A stretch of 64,000 nucleotides of DNA from Solea solea (taxonomy: Eukaryota; Chordata; Actinopteri; Pleuronectiformes; Soleidae), in contig NC_081142.1 of assembly GCF_958295425.1 (NCBI RefSeq), forward strand, positions 8,475,754-8,539,753, read 5' to 3'. A program made the position numbers and the translations under genes. This document shows positions 25,148-36,600 of the stretch, piece by piece. The first letter of the stretch is position 1; every line of letters starts with the position of its first letter. The notes beneath the pieces are model-generated. The model worked only from the letters and a program-made list of their open reading frames with translations, was not told where the DNA came from and ran no database searches.

Positions 25148-26515
25148 ACCTTTGCTTGAATCTTTAATATTGGAAGCATCTTGAGAAAGGGGACAACACT
25201 ATGTATGGAAAAACTCATTTAAATGGGCTTTAGATGTCATTTATAAGGAGCCAGTCATTTTTTAAAAAGGCAACAAAATCTGCCTGAATATTTGCATTAT
25301 AGCAACTGAATATTCATTTTTATCAAATGTTTGCTTTAAACGATAGTTGTGTGTGAGCACAAAGACTGGAAAGAGTGAGAAACAGCTAATTCACTGCACT
25401 GTACAAACAACGTATCCTGCATTAGACGGCTGTCAAACTAGTCTTCAAGCGGGTGGTGCTGTGCATATAGATTCGGCAGTGGGCGGGGCCTAAGTGGACA
25501 CACCTGAACAGACACACAGAACTGTGAACAAACAAGAGACACATGGAGAGGTGTGGAAGAAGACATGAGAATTGTGTGTGATATGTATGTATTCTGTTCT
25601 CACATGGCTCCAGCATTAACTTTAGTGTCTTAAGCTACATCAACATTACTCACCGCATTACCCCGGTGCTTTAGAGCCCAGAAAAAGGTGAATCTTTAAA
25701 ACGCTGTAGGCTCCTTTTCAGTTTGAAAACTCCAGGGATTGCGTGTTAGTCTGGACAGGAAGAAGAGCAGACGGCGTTAACTGAACTGCATGGAATGACC
25801 CGCATTCACTTCCTGGTTGGTTCTTATGGCCAATTACTCAGCTATCAGCAGCGAGATAAAAGCTCTGTTTAAACTTTAATCTTTCAGTGTCAATTTCACC
25901 TTGTTGTCAGCCTCATACAAGAAATTCTTGTTCTAATCTTTTCACCATTGTCACCTCTCATCAGTGGTACCTTCTGAAGCCATGCAAACAAACTGTAGAC
26001 AAGCGAACCAGCTTCCTGTTTAGCCTGGCACATGTGATCAATGCATCAATGCAGATTACTTCTGATACATCTGAATCTGAAAATTACTTTTTCAAATGAA
26101 AACATAGTAGTGGATGTGACCTTATACCACAGAGACTTTGAAAGCTTTCATTCTCATCTGAAATGGTGGCATTTGGAGTCTGGTCTTTTTCCGTCAGTGG
26201 GTTAGTCCGTTCTCAAGGTCCTGCTGCATTTCTTTGGAGACTGAGGGTCTAGGGTTGTGGCGGGGGCCTGCTGGTGTGATGGGGATTGGGGTGGATGGTG
26301 TAAGACTGGGGGTCAGTTGAGAATTAGTGGAGCACCACACACTGAACTACACGATCATTAGTCCTCATCACAAGGGACGTGCACCTTTGACCCCTTTTCT
26401 TTCCAGCACCAGACAGACAAAGCACAGCGAGCCAAGATATACAAACGTTCAGTCGGAGGATTCATAATTTCTCCATGGAAAGATTTGTTTTTTGCACTGA
26501 GCAGCGTCAGTGCCT

Positions 26516-26716
26516 CAGTGTGTGTGTGTGTGTGTTTGACAAGAAGTGGCTGTGGGGTGAAGGAGAAAATGATAAGAGATCACACAAATAGTCCAATGCA
26601 TGGAGGGAGCAAAGACATGCATCGTGTCCATGGTCAACTTGTTTTCTACACAAACACAAACCTCACAGACACACACACACACACACACACAGAGACACAC
26701 ACATGCACACGCACAC
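26516..26716. repeat. paired (TG)n and (CA)n microsatellites
   Basis: A TG tract at 26518-26537 and a CA tract at about 26671-26716 lie 130 bases apart in inverted orientation, so they could pair in RNA. They probably arose independently. Confidence 0.85.
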
Positions 26717-28875
26717 ACACTGGATTCTTGTACAAGCTTTCCCAGACATCAGTGAAGCAGTTCTGAGAAAATTGGGCATGATTGTTTACATGACTGGGAT
26801 CCAAGTTATTTTTAACATATTTTGGCACAGTGAAAGCATGAGGTCCAGGATAAGTGTTTAAAGCTCCCTATCGTAAAGAAAATAAATAACGCCATAAAGA
26901 TCTTGACTTTTAGGTTCCATAGTGATCATGAGAAAGCAGACACGGTGACGTTTAAAAGATGAGGGAGCGGGGATTAAGCAATGCATTATGTCAGTTTGAG
27001 GTCCAGAGCTTTGTCGTTGTGTTTAACTGTGAAGCATCGGAGTCCGACATATAGTTGTGTTTGAAAGGTGCACTCAAGATACACTTAAAATGACTCAAGT
27101 AATCGGACCTTTCCTCTTTCTGATTTACAGTTTTCAAAAGTCTAGGAAACTGCTCAAGTCTCACAGAAAGATCCAGACTAGGACTCGCTGCTCACATTGC
27201 ACTCCCATCTGTCCTCGATCCATTTATCCTTTCATTTGTGTATCTTTTGATGTGGCTATTTTGGGCTGGGTGCAGATAAAAAAGGTTATCTAAAAGAAGC
27301 AGCGAAGCAGAGTCGGGTCCACAGACAAGCAGTCACCTTGAGCCCTTAAAGACCTCAGACCTTCGCTGATAACCCGCCGACAACACACATTGCTCTAGAC
27401 ACACTATCAGCTGTCCGAGCTCTGCTCAACTTCCTGAGACGTAACCCATGCTCTGTGCGAGAAAATATGTGATCCTGTAAAAGCACTGTGTGCATAATAT
27501 ACTTTAGGCACAACAAGATTAAGTTAGTTGTTTTATATTGATACACGCAGGAGATGCTGCCCAAAGAAATACACGTGTACACGCTGTGACATTCCTGACA
27601 TGTTGAAATCAGAAGTACTGGTTTTGCAAAAATGAGTAAGCAGGTCCATTTAGTAGATTAACCCTGTGACATTTAGGGCGCTTGATAACGTTCTATTTCC
27701 AGTTTTCTCAGGAAGCAATCAATAAAACAAATGTGCTGGTGAACTTAATATTTCATCAGACACCATTTAACCTTTCTTTTTAATCTGATAGTGTTGATTC
27801 CTGAGAGAAGTAACGACATTAGGAAAATATTTAGTGTATGGAGTGGTGGGAAACGGGGTGATGGCCCAAGAGGCCTCCCTTTTCCACCGCTGCTGCTTCT
27901 TCGTTCCCACTACACTTTGCATTCCCAAACATCCAACTCACCACCCGAGTCTGCGTCACTGTTCCCTGACTCACGATGCTTCTTAGCACACACACCCACA
28001 CAAAGATGCACAAAGACACACACACACACACAACAGTATCCCCATTACACAAACTAGTACAAGGCTGGAAACAATTTTATTTTCCTCCTGATCTGCTGAC
28101 CTCTGCTGACCTGTAACCACATTTCCTCTTTCCACCATAGCACCAAACAACCAGGAAATGTGTATCTCGCTTGCAACAACACGGAGCCAAGGCCTCTAGG
28201 ATGTTTTCATACAGTTACAAATGAGTTGTCTGAGCGTTTCAACATCTCTTGCTGCTCACGGGAAAGTCATCAACTTGAGGGCATCATTTATTAATCTGCA
28301 ATTTCCTGAGAAGAAACATCTCAAAATATCCAGTGGTACTGCAAAGATTACAAGAGAAGGATCCAGAAAGACCTGAGTGCGTCTGCCCAAGTTTCAATGC
28401 TTTTCATCAACACGTTGCCCTTGTCAGTCTCTTTCAGCATTTTATAGAAAGGTTCAATTTATAAAGAACTCCAGCTTCTAATACAGGGAGCATCTCGTGC
28501 AGCTTGTGACTTGCCTAACTTCTCCTAGGACGTGTTTAGGGGTTGGAGAGCCACCAGCCAGAGCCTGTGCCTCCCAGCTGACCATCGCAATCTAGACCCT
28601 GGGTTTTCAGCCTACCACACCAAATCTGCTCAGCCATCCAGGCCCGCTCATGTCCATTACCACAAGTGATGCCCAGCCAACATCTGATGTGCTCCTGGAT
28701 TGACGTTCCCAGCTGACATCCTGTTCCTCGATCAGCAGCCCTAACTCCTGATTATGCACCAGAGGCCTGGTCAGCATCAAGATGCCATCTATCCCACATC
28801 AGGGCTGCAGTTAGGTGTACACACATCAGGCAAATGCAGCAACATAACTAATTGCTCTAATATCTCTAATTGTTA

Positions 28876-29210
28876 AAGGCCCAGTGTGCCAGAATTATAA
28901 GTGACATCTCGAATAGTGTGTGCAACAAACTACTCTGCTGATTCCTTCTTTTCCAAACTGCCAAGGAACAGCGATTGCCTTTTTGCATGCCAGAATCTTT
29001 CTACAGTTTCCTCCTTCTTCACAGGATTATGCATCAGGGTTATGTGGGTGGAGCCACTCTCCTTTGTTTGCATAGTCAGCGTTCACTTCAAAATGAACAT
29101 CTGTTCAAGCTGCTTGACAAACATGTCAGTGCAAAATGGCAGCCTCCATAAATCAAGCCCCTTGCCATAATTACATAAAAAGGCCTATTTTAAGGCAACA
29201 GGAACCAATG
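28876..29210 (+). repeat. dispersed repeat, family B-like, copy 4
   Basis: AAAGGCCCAGTGTGCCAGAA, then CACAGGATTATGC, AAATGGCAGCCTCCATAAAT and AAAAGGCCTATTTTAAGGCA echo the other family B copies more weakly. It abuts the 21-bp satellite. Confidence 0.45.
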
Positions 29211-29239
29211 GTTATCATTTTATGTCAAAGCAGTTATAA

Positions 29240-30260
29240 CATTTTCTTTTATAACTTAATTTACCTCATTATTAGTATAGTATCCTCTTATTATGACTTG
29301 GTATCTCATTATTATGGCTTAGTATGTAGCATCTCAATGTTTAGATACAAGATATCTCATAATTATAAGATACTAAGACATATTTTCAAAATAGTATCTC
29401 ATTATTATGACATAGAAACTTAATTATGGGATATTATCTCAAAGGTATAACTTACTATCTCAATAATGACTTAGAATCTCATAGTAATTACTTGGCTTTC
29501 ATAATTATGACTTAGTATCTCACAGTAATTATTTAGCATTCATAATTATGACAGCATCTCATAATAATGATTTAGTATCTCATAATAATTAAGACAGCAT
29601 CTCATAATAATTATTTAATATCTCATAATAATGATTTAGTGTCTCATAATTATGACTTAGCATCTCATAATAATTACTTAGTATTTCATAATAATCATTT
29701 AGTATCTCACAATAATTACTTAGTATCTCATAATAATAATTTAGTATCTCATAATTATGACTTAGCATCTCATAATAATTACTTAGCATCTCATAATAAT
29801 TACTTAGCATCTCATAATAATTACTTAGTATCTCATAATAATTACTTAGTATTTCATAATAATCATTTAGTATCTCACAATAATTACTTAGTATCTCATA
29901 ATAATCATTTAGTATCTCATAATTATGACTTAGCATCTCATAATAATTACTTAGCATCTCATAATAATTACTTAGCATCTCATAATAATCATTTAGTATC
30001 TCATAATTATGACTTAGCATATTAATTATTTAGTATCTCATAATAATTACTTAGTATCTCATAATAATGACTTAGTATCTCGTAATAATCATTTAGTATC
30101 TCATAATTATGACTTAGCATCTCATAATAATAATTAAGTATCTCATAATAATTACTTAGTATTTCATAATAATAATTTAGTATCTCATAATAATTACTTA
30201 GTATTTCATAATAATAATTTAGTATCTCATAATAATCATTTAGTATCTCATAATTATGAC
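29240..30260. repeat. 21-bp AT-rich tandem array (minisatellite)
   Basis: About 1 kb of repeats of a 21-base unit of the form TCTCATAATAATTACTTAGTA. Variants carry the perfect palindrome TCATAATTATGA or ATAATCATTTAG in place of ATAATTACTTAG. The left 300 bases are degenerate and the right 650 bases homogeneous, as expected for expansion by unequal exchange or slippage. Because the unit is seven codons, frames stay open on both strands, giving artefactual heptapeptide ORFs (for example SHNNYLV on plus and SNYYEML on minus). It ends about 1.25 kb before the receptor start codon. Confidence 0.95.
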
Positions 30261-30419
30261 TGGCAATGCAGCTGTTTTCCCATGTGGCAGAAACGGGCTT
30301 CCATACATAAACATTAAATTCATTTTCTTTAAAAATGAAAAAAATCTGCTTCATGGTCGAGAGTAAACACAAAATGACGCAAAAGTACAATGTTATCATA
30401 TGGCATAATAATAAATAAA

Positions 30420-30427
30420 CCACGTGG
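30420..30427. promoter_or_regulatory. palindromic E-box near the receptor 5' end
   Basis: CCACGTGG is a perfect USF/MYC-type E-box, 330 bases upstream of the likely 5' exon donor. It is a short motif, so support is weak. Confidence 0.25.
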
Positions 30428-30492
30428 CTCTGCCGAGCGAAACTATGATGGAGAGGTAAAGGAAAATCCCGCCCCATGAGCAGGAGTGAGTG

Positions 30493-30495
<3 letters not shown>

Positions 30496-30534
<39 letters not shown>
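30496..30534. repeat. (GA)n microsatellite
   Basis: Uninterrupted purine tract immediately upstream of the probable first exon of the S1P receptor. GA tracts are frequent in core promoters and may bind GAGA-type factors. Confidence 0.95.
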
Positions 30535-30537
<3 letters not shown>

Positions 30538-30559
30538 AGAGGACGGGCAGGAGGGAGCA

Positions 30560-30752
30560 CAGCGGGACAGAAAGACAGAAGACAAATCTTATGGCTATCA
30601 GAGGAAGACACATTACTGTTTGGAAGCGAGGATAAGATGAATTTCTAACTTCGAGTCAGTTATATTCCGTTTTTTGGTTTTACGCGCAACTTTACGCAGG
30701 AGAGGAAACATTCTGGAAAACTCCGCCACATCGCCGGGATGTATAGATGAAG
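30560..30752 (+). other. s1pr4: probable 5' untranslated exon of the S1P receptor gene
   Basis: The segment ends GATGAAG/GTAACT, a good donor. A matching acceptor (GTGTTTGACTTGCAG) lies at 31400-31414, 97 bases before the first ATG of the receptor. S1P receptor genes commonly have non-coding first exons and a single coding exon. An ETS-like GGAAG next to a GATA-like GATAAGAT sits at 30622-30638. The left edge is an estimate. Confidence 0.5.
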
Positions 30753-31494
30753 GTAACTACTCCAAAAGGTGGACGTTACTGAGTCTGTGGACACGGATGA
30801 TAGAAATATCCATTTATCTACCAGTGAAGTCCTGTCCCTCTATCAGGGACTTTGATACTTTGTGTCCAAAGGATTACTCAACTTAACTTTAACTAATTGA
30901 ACTCCCTCACTGATCATCTCTTCTCAGCTAAACGTCACATTTTAAATCTTTCAGTCATTGTCCACACAATTTACCTTATTATTAAGGAAAACACTTTCAA
31001 TCCTAGTTTTTAAATCACAAACCTTTGTTTGGAAAAAAAGAGAGTAATTCTAGAGAGAAAAATACAACTTTTTATTTACGTTATTGTTAATCAGCATGCA
31101 ACAGTTTTTATGGCATTGTACTGTGCATAGTCTATTTGTCTTTAGTGCTGCTGCTCTTGTTTGTCAGAGTTCCATTCTTAGTGATGCTGTTTACTATTTA
31201 AGTTTAGTAAAAATGAATCAGTGAAACCTACATTCGAGGTTTTAAATAGTTTTTGTTCAGTTTTTTGGTGCCTCTTAATTACAATTGTTTTATGAGCCAT
31301 CAGAAAGATTTTTCGCTTCCACAAATCAACCAACCAACACTAATGAATGTAACTTTTGTGATTTTTCCTTTTCCTTTTGGATTTGACGATGACTTCTTTG
31401 TGTTTGACTTGCAGGTCCCTGATGAGGGTATACAATGACTGCCCTTAAACTGCCAGGCTGAGCCGCCTGACCTCCCTCAGCAGTGTCCAGTGCT

Positions 31495-31511
31495 GTGGCG
31501 CCCTCTGCTGT
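31495..31511 (-). promoter_or_regulatory. CTCF-like motif in the receptor 5' UTR
   Basis: The minus strand reads ACAGCAGAGGGCGCCAC, close to the CTCF core over all informative positions, ending one base before the first ATG of the coding exon. Confidence 0.35.
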
Positions 31512-32744
31512 ATGACAAAGGAAGGGGCGGGAATGGCAGGCAGTATGGAAAACACAGTGGAGGTAGGGATGAATCTGGTCATCGTCAGCCACTACAACCA
31601 CTCAGGGAAGTGGAACCGGCCTCGCAGCAGCGGGGTCTGTAAGATGGCTGTGCTGCTCTTCATCTGTGTGTTGATTGTCCTGGAGAACATGATGGTGCTG
31701 CTTGCTCTCTGGAGGAACAAGCGCTTCCACAGCCGCATGTATTTCCTCATTGGGAACCTTGCGCTGTCCGACATGCTCGCTGGTGTGGCCTATGTTGTCA
31801 ATATCTTTACGTCAGGACGCAATACGTACTTCCTGACACCAATACAGTGGCTGGCTAGAGAAGGGAGCATGTTTGTGGCCCTCAGTGCTTCCACGTTCAG
31901 CCTTCTGGCCATTGGGATCGAGAGACACATGACTATGGTGCGTCTGCGTCCATGTGAGACGGCAGGTCGAGGGAGACTATTAGGACTGCTGGCAGCCTGC
32001 TGGTTTGTGTCAGTGCTGCTGAGCGCTCTGCCCAGCCTAGGGTGGAACTGCCTGAACAATCTGGCCTCTTGCTCCACAGTGCTGCCACTCTATGCTAAGA
32101 GTTATGTGGCCTTCTGCACCAGCGTCTTCAGTGCCCTCTTGGTGGCCATCATCATCCTCTACATCAGGATCTATCAACTGGTGACCTCCAGCGGTCGCAG
32201 GGTGAGCAGTCGGCCTTCAGAGCGCTCGCTGGCTCTGCTGCGGACAGTGGTTATTGTTCTTGGATTGTTTGTCATGTGCTGGGCCCCACTTTTCCTCCTG
32301 TTGCTGCTGGATGTGGGGTGCAGCCCAGCTCACTGCCCTGTGCTCTACCAGGTGGACTGGTTCATCGCCTTGGCTGTGCTCAACTCTGCCCTCAATCCTC
32401 TGATATACACTCTGTCCAGCAGGGAGATGAGGGCTGCCTTCTTCCGAGTGCTGTGCTGCTGTCAGACCAGTTTGGAGTCTTCTGGGACTCCTGTGGTGGG
32501 AAACCTCCACCTGGGCACAGTCATACCCACAGTGGAAAATAGTAAGACCAGTTTGGGTGGTGGAGGGGGCAGTGGGGCGGGCAAGTCCACGCTACAAAGG
32601 GGAAAGGTTGCCACACCTATGAACTCTGAAAACAAGCATGGAGATCCCTCTGCCACTGCTGTGGCGCACCACTCTGGACCTGCAGACCTGCTCTCAGCTG
32701 TGTTGGTGAAGGCGGGGGCGCTGCCGCCCCTCAGCAAATTCTGA
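31512..32744 (+). CDS. s1pr4: sphingosine-1-phosphate receptor, probably S1PR4
   Basis: A single-exon class A GPCR of 410 residues from the first ATG. It would couple extracellular sphingosine 1-phosphate to G proteins at the plasma membrane. Visible features: sequon N29-H-S, seven hydrophobic segments, D87 in TM2, the ligand-headgroup pair R116-E117 in WLAREGSMF (Glu marks S1P rather than LPA preference), E137-R138-H139 as the DRY equivalent, cysteine pairs C180/C187 and C270/C275 typical of S1P receptors, N295-P-L-I-Y in TM7 and a CCC cluster likely to be palmitoylated. HYNHSG, ASTFSLL, TMVR and DW..ALAVLNSA favour S1PR4; RTVVIV and NCLNNL recall S1PR3. Synteny with mier2 and shd supports S1PR4. 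The first ATG has a weak context; those at 31533 and 31545 have purine at -3 and G at +4 and may be the real start. Confidence 0.9.
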   Translation: MTKEGAGMAGSMENTVEVGMNLVIVSHYNHSGKWNRPRSSGVCKMAVLLFICVLIVLENMMVLLALWRNKRFHSRMYFLIGNLALSDMLAGVAYVVNIFTSGRNTYFLTPIQWLAREGSMFVALSASTFSLLAIGIERHMTMVRLRPCETAGRGRLLGLLAACWFVSVLLSALPSLGWNCLNNLASCSTVLPLYAKSYVAFCTSVFSALLVAIIILYIRIYQLVTSSGRRVSSRPSERSLALLRTVVIVLGLFVMCWAPLFLLLLLDVGCSPAHCPVLYQVDWFIALAVLNSALNPLIYTLSSREMRAAFFRVLCCCQTSLESSGTPVVGNLHLGTVIPTVENSKTSLGGGGGSGAGKSTLQRGKVATPMNSENKHGDPSATAVAHHSGPADLLSAVLVKAGALPPLSKF

Positions 32745-33116
32745 GTAGAAGCACTTTAATGAAGCCTCACAGTTGGACTGAAACCGAAGACCGGTATTTT
32801 CATATATTTTTTTTATGAATTTTTCACGTACCGCAAGACCGGTATATGAGAAATGGAACGTGGTGCACCAAAACACAGTTTGACGGGGGACACTTTTCAC
32901 TGCTGCACCACACATGCTAAGGGCTTAGCTGAAGAAGTAACTGTGGTAGTAACTGCAGGAAGGATCAATTTACTCCACCACTGACAAAGTCCTGCTATCA
33001 GCCACTTTTTGTTTATGCACTATGACCACTGTAGCCACTATTTACAAATAGTAAATACAAATGTAACATTTCAAAAATATGAAAAATTGTTGGACAATTT
33101 TTTTGCCCGTGGATCA

Positions 33117-33122
33117 AATAAA
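33117..33122 (+). terminator. s1pr4: polyadenylation signal of the S1P receptor gene
   Basis: AATAAA lies 373 bases after the stop codon, downstream of an AT-rich 3' UTR. Its position and orientation suit the receptor mRNA. Confidence 0.6.
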
Positions 33123-33174
33123 GCTCCAAATTGAATCATGTCTGCAAATGTAGAAATTATAATTGTAGGTAGGG

Positions 33175-33300
33175 CTGCAATTTCTTTATTATTTTCCTAA
33201 CTCGATTAATTGAGTCGTTTGGTACCTAAAATATCGGAAAATATTAATCAATTATCGAAACAGTTGAATGAGCCCTGATTGTAGACAATTAAAGTAATTA
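33175..33300 (+). mobile_element. hAT-type MITE fragment
   Basis: AGGGCTGCAATTTCTTTATT, ACTCGATTAATTGAGTCGTT and TATCGGAAAATATTAATCAA are decayed versions of the terminal and internal words of the element at 42456-42764. No terminal pair or duplication remains. Confidence 0.5.
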
Positions 33301-33676
33301 AAGCCAGTAATTATAAACATTCAACAAAATTGTTTGCAACACCAGAGTGACTCAAATAATCACTTAATTTTGCATCAATTTATCAAAAAAATATGTAAAA
33401 TAAGTTTTTTTGGATATGAATTAAGCAAAGCCAAAAATTAAATAATGTCTGCAAGTTTAGAATTGGAGTATTTGTCTTCATTTAGTGCTCTATCGGTATT
33501 TAAAAGCTCAGAAAATGTACATGCAGTTCATTTGTCAGTATGAGTGAGTGAAATGGATTGATACAGCCCCTAAAAGTTAACAGTGCAGCGGGTGATATTT
33601 TAAACAATGGCAGTATTATTACCTTCATTCATGTTGTGTCTGTCACTGTGTTTATTTCATTTTGTCACTATTTGAA

Positions 33677-33698
33677 GGGGGGGCGGGGAGGGGGGGGG
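33677..33698 (+). other. G-rich tract with quadruplex potential
   Basis: Runs of 7, 4 and 9 guanines separated by single bases can supply four G-tracts. It lies in the 3' flank of the receptor gene. Confidence 0.6.
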
Positions 33699-36600
33699 AT
33701 CGAACGTGGGCATTTCTTTGTTCTTGTCATAAGCAAACACTCTTTCTATCACAGTTTCACTTGATAAACTATTTATTTTCTAAGAATACGTTTGGCATTT
33801 TAATACTATATGTCATTTTTGCTTTCTGTGCATAAAAACCCTCTTGGTACTAGGATGTTTTTGTATTGATTTGGTTATGATTTGAAATGCACTGTAAGAA
33901 AAAAAGAAACATGTCACCAATTGTATTTTTTTTTGACTAGCGGCCTCATGAGGCTGTGATGCTCATTACACGCCCTGGATGTCATTATCACACTCTTACC
34001 ACTAGTGGGCAAGAACATCAAGCTTGTTCCAATAATGGTGTTACAGGACAAGCAAGGTGGAGTGTTTTTGTTTTTAACAATAACGAATTTTGCTCGTTCC
34101 AGTCTCAACTCCGCTGACCACAGTCTGTTTTGGCAGCACTGGCTGAACTAAGCGTGGCCGATAACAATACACTCATGGACATTTTCTCTTTTCATCAGCA
34201 CACTTAGAAACCACTCGTGCCGACTAACCACTAGCGAATGATGTCAGTGCTGGATGTGAATAATTTAATGATGGTAGACTGTGACTGACAATTCTGCCTG
34301 GCTCGTTGTGCCTTATACAAATTATGTAGCAAATAAAGTCCCATTCTCTGTTATAAGACGCTCCATCCGGTGTTGTTGTGTTAAATTGTCTTTCAGCACT
34401 TCTTCAATATAAACTGTCAAAGAACATGCAGGAAAACTAGTGATTTTGTGTCTCATAAGGTTGTGATTAATATAGAAATGTTCTCATTTGTCAGATTATC
34501 ATTTGCCGTTTAGACAGAGGAGAAATGTCATCTGATTTAACCTACGTGCACTCGTAAAATAGCCTTTCCCATGCATCACAGACAGACCTGGCTCAGACAG
34601 CTCATGAATAATGCAGACGCAGTCATGAGAGGGTTTGTCAGTTTGATGAGGTCTGTTACTTTGAAGAGCCCGTTGTTAAACATGTCCCATCATCATGAAA
34701 GTCTCCATAACCTCCTGGTTAGCTGTTATGTTCAATTATTCACACTATGTGACTGTTTTTTTCCTGAGGATTTTCACAGAATACGGCATAACTCACTCTT
34801 TAAAAAGCACAATAATTAAAGATGTTGCTGTGTTTGTTTTTGTACAGTGAGGGCACATTTTTAATTGAACAGAGAGATTGGGCAGATAGTAGAGCACAGA
34901 GCAGACACAAGCTGACAGACTGGCATTTCATACTCACCTCATGCAGCTAAAGGATGCGTCTCTCTGCTCCACACCTCCATTTGTGATGGAGAAAAAAACA
35001 GCAAGGGTGTTAATACCAGCCGAGCATTTCCAGTTTAAAAGGTCACTGACTGCTTCCTGTCGGAGATGTCGAAACACACTTTCCCGAATTAGCTGGGGAT
35101 GATCGTGACCTTACACCATACGGAACGTCAGAAAATGCCAAAGTGTTGAGCTGTACAGATAAATGTGATGAATGAGTTTTAAGACTGATTATAACAAAGA
35201 AGAGTTGGATTTGTAAAGCCAGTGTGTCCGTGGAAGACTTAACTGCATCAAGAAGACAATAGTTTTCATACCTTGGGGGAAAAAAATCAACTGGATCTCC
35301 TGGAAAAGACATTGCATTTGTAAAACCAGTAACAGTAACATGAAAATTATAGTTTTTCTTTAAATGTAAATGCAGCTATTATTTACTGACAACATTACAG
35401 AACAAATCTAAAACAAGCAAGAATGAATAGGTGGAAAAAAACAACATTAAAATGTTGACAAAATGTCAAAGCAAATAATGACATATGAACTCTGATGTAC
35501 GAATGTTGATAGTGGACAGTACTAATTTCCTTTCACCACTTATGGATGATGATGAGGATTTTTTCCCCCAAAGCTGGAAAATGGCTCAACAAATTCAACA
35601 TGTACACAAAATAAGATGTTGTTTAAAAATGACAGTTCTTTTGATGGCTGATAATAATAAATAATTTGCTAAATTAAGATAAAGCTGAAAGATATGTTAC
35701 ACTTCCATACTCTTCTTACAATAACTCTTTGGATTTATGATTCATTTAATTCATTTTCTTGCCTTCTTTCTGTCTAAACAAACAGCTCAAACATCCTTAA
35801 AATTGATTTTCCTTCAAATCTATCTTCTGTCCTTGGATTCCAGCAATGCATTTTCACCAAAACAACATTTTACAGCTTCATGTGCTAACTGGGTCAAACA
35901 CCTTAATAAATCATGTTAACTAAATAGCCATCACTAGTCTTCTTTGAGGATTTAGACATGGTGGATTTGTGTCATTCTTTGTGCACAATGCCTATTTGCA
36001 TATGACTAATGTGAACACGACAGAGGACAAGAGAAATCACGCCACCCCCTGTCATCCTGATCCTGGCTTTATACCGCTGCGTGGTGAGGAAGGAGTGTGC
36101 ATGCATTTTTGTGAGTGTGCATTTGCCACTGTTTTTGTACAGTGCAGACGTGTCGAATGTGGGTTGTGTGTTTTTTTTCCGAGGAAAGAACAAAGACTCC
36201 ATCTGGTCCGAGCGGCTGAATGTGCCAGTATGAAACGCTTCTGTCACTCTCAAGTCCCCTGTTTGAAGCAGCTCAGGGGTGGAGTGGGGCCAGGCAGAGA
36301 GTGGTGAGGGGGTCCTGTTTGAGGTGGCCGCTCTACAGTTTGTTCTCTAAAGCACAGTTGGACCTCGCTCAGTACAGGAACACATATTCATCTGGTGTGT
36401 AAGGCCTCCCCCTTCATGGGTACCATTTCCCCTACACCTCCACAGCTCTCAGATTCAATAGAGTGTAATTACACGTAGAGAAAAAGAGAGTGAAGACCAA
36501 GACAGGTTTTTGGTGATAAGCTCCTGAAGATAAAAAGGCTTTATCCACGAGATGGGGGAGATGCCAAGGCAAAGGTCACTCGGTAGGAGGATATCTATAG

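Larger units (their letters stand above)
14061..29239. other. 15-kb intergenic region between mier2 and the S1P receptor
   Basis: No exon with family resemblance or convincing splice context was found on either strand. It contains microsatellites, several family A and B repeats, two small inverted-repeat elements and scattered motif candidates listed separately. Enhancers for either neighbour could lie here but cannot be demonstrated without comparison. Confidence 0.55.

Noticed and set aside
26516..26716. Inverted TG/CA pair as a designed hairpin
   Set aside because: Two common microsatellites 130 bases apart; chance is sufficient.
29240..30260. CRISPR-like regular repeat array
   Set aside because: Repeats are contiguous 21-base units without unique spacers, in a vertebrate genome.
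30022..30585. 187-codon minus-strand open frame ending in NYYEIL repeats
   Set aside because: It is made of the 21-bp satellite plus the (GA)n tract; no domain, splice context or family resemblance.
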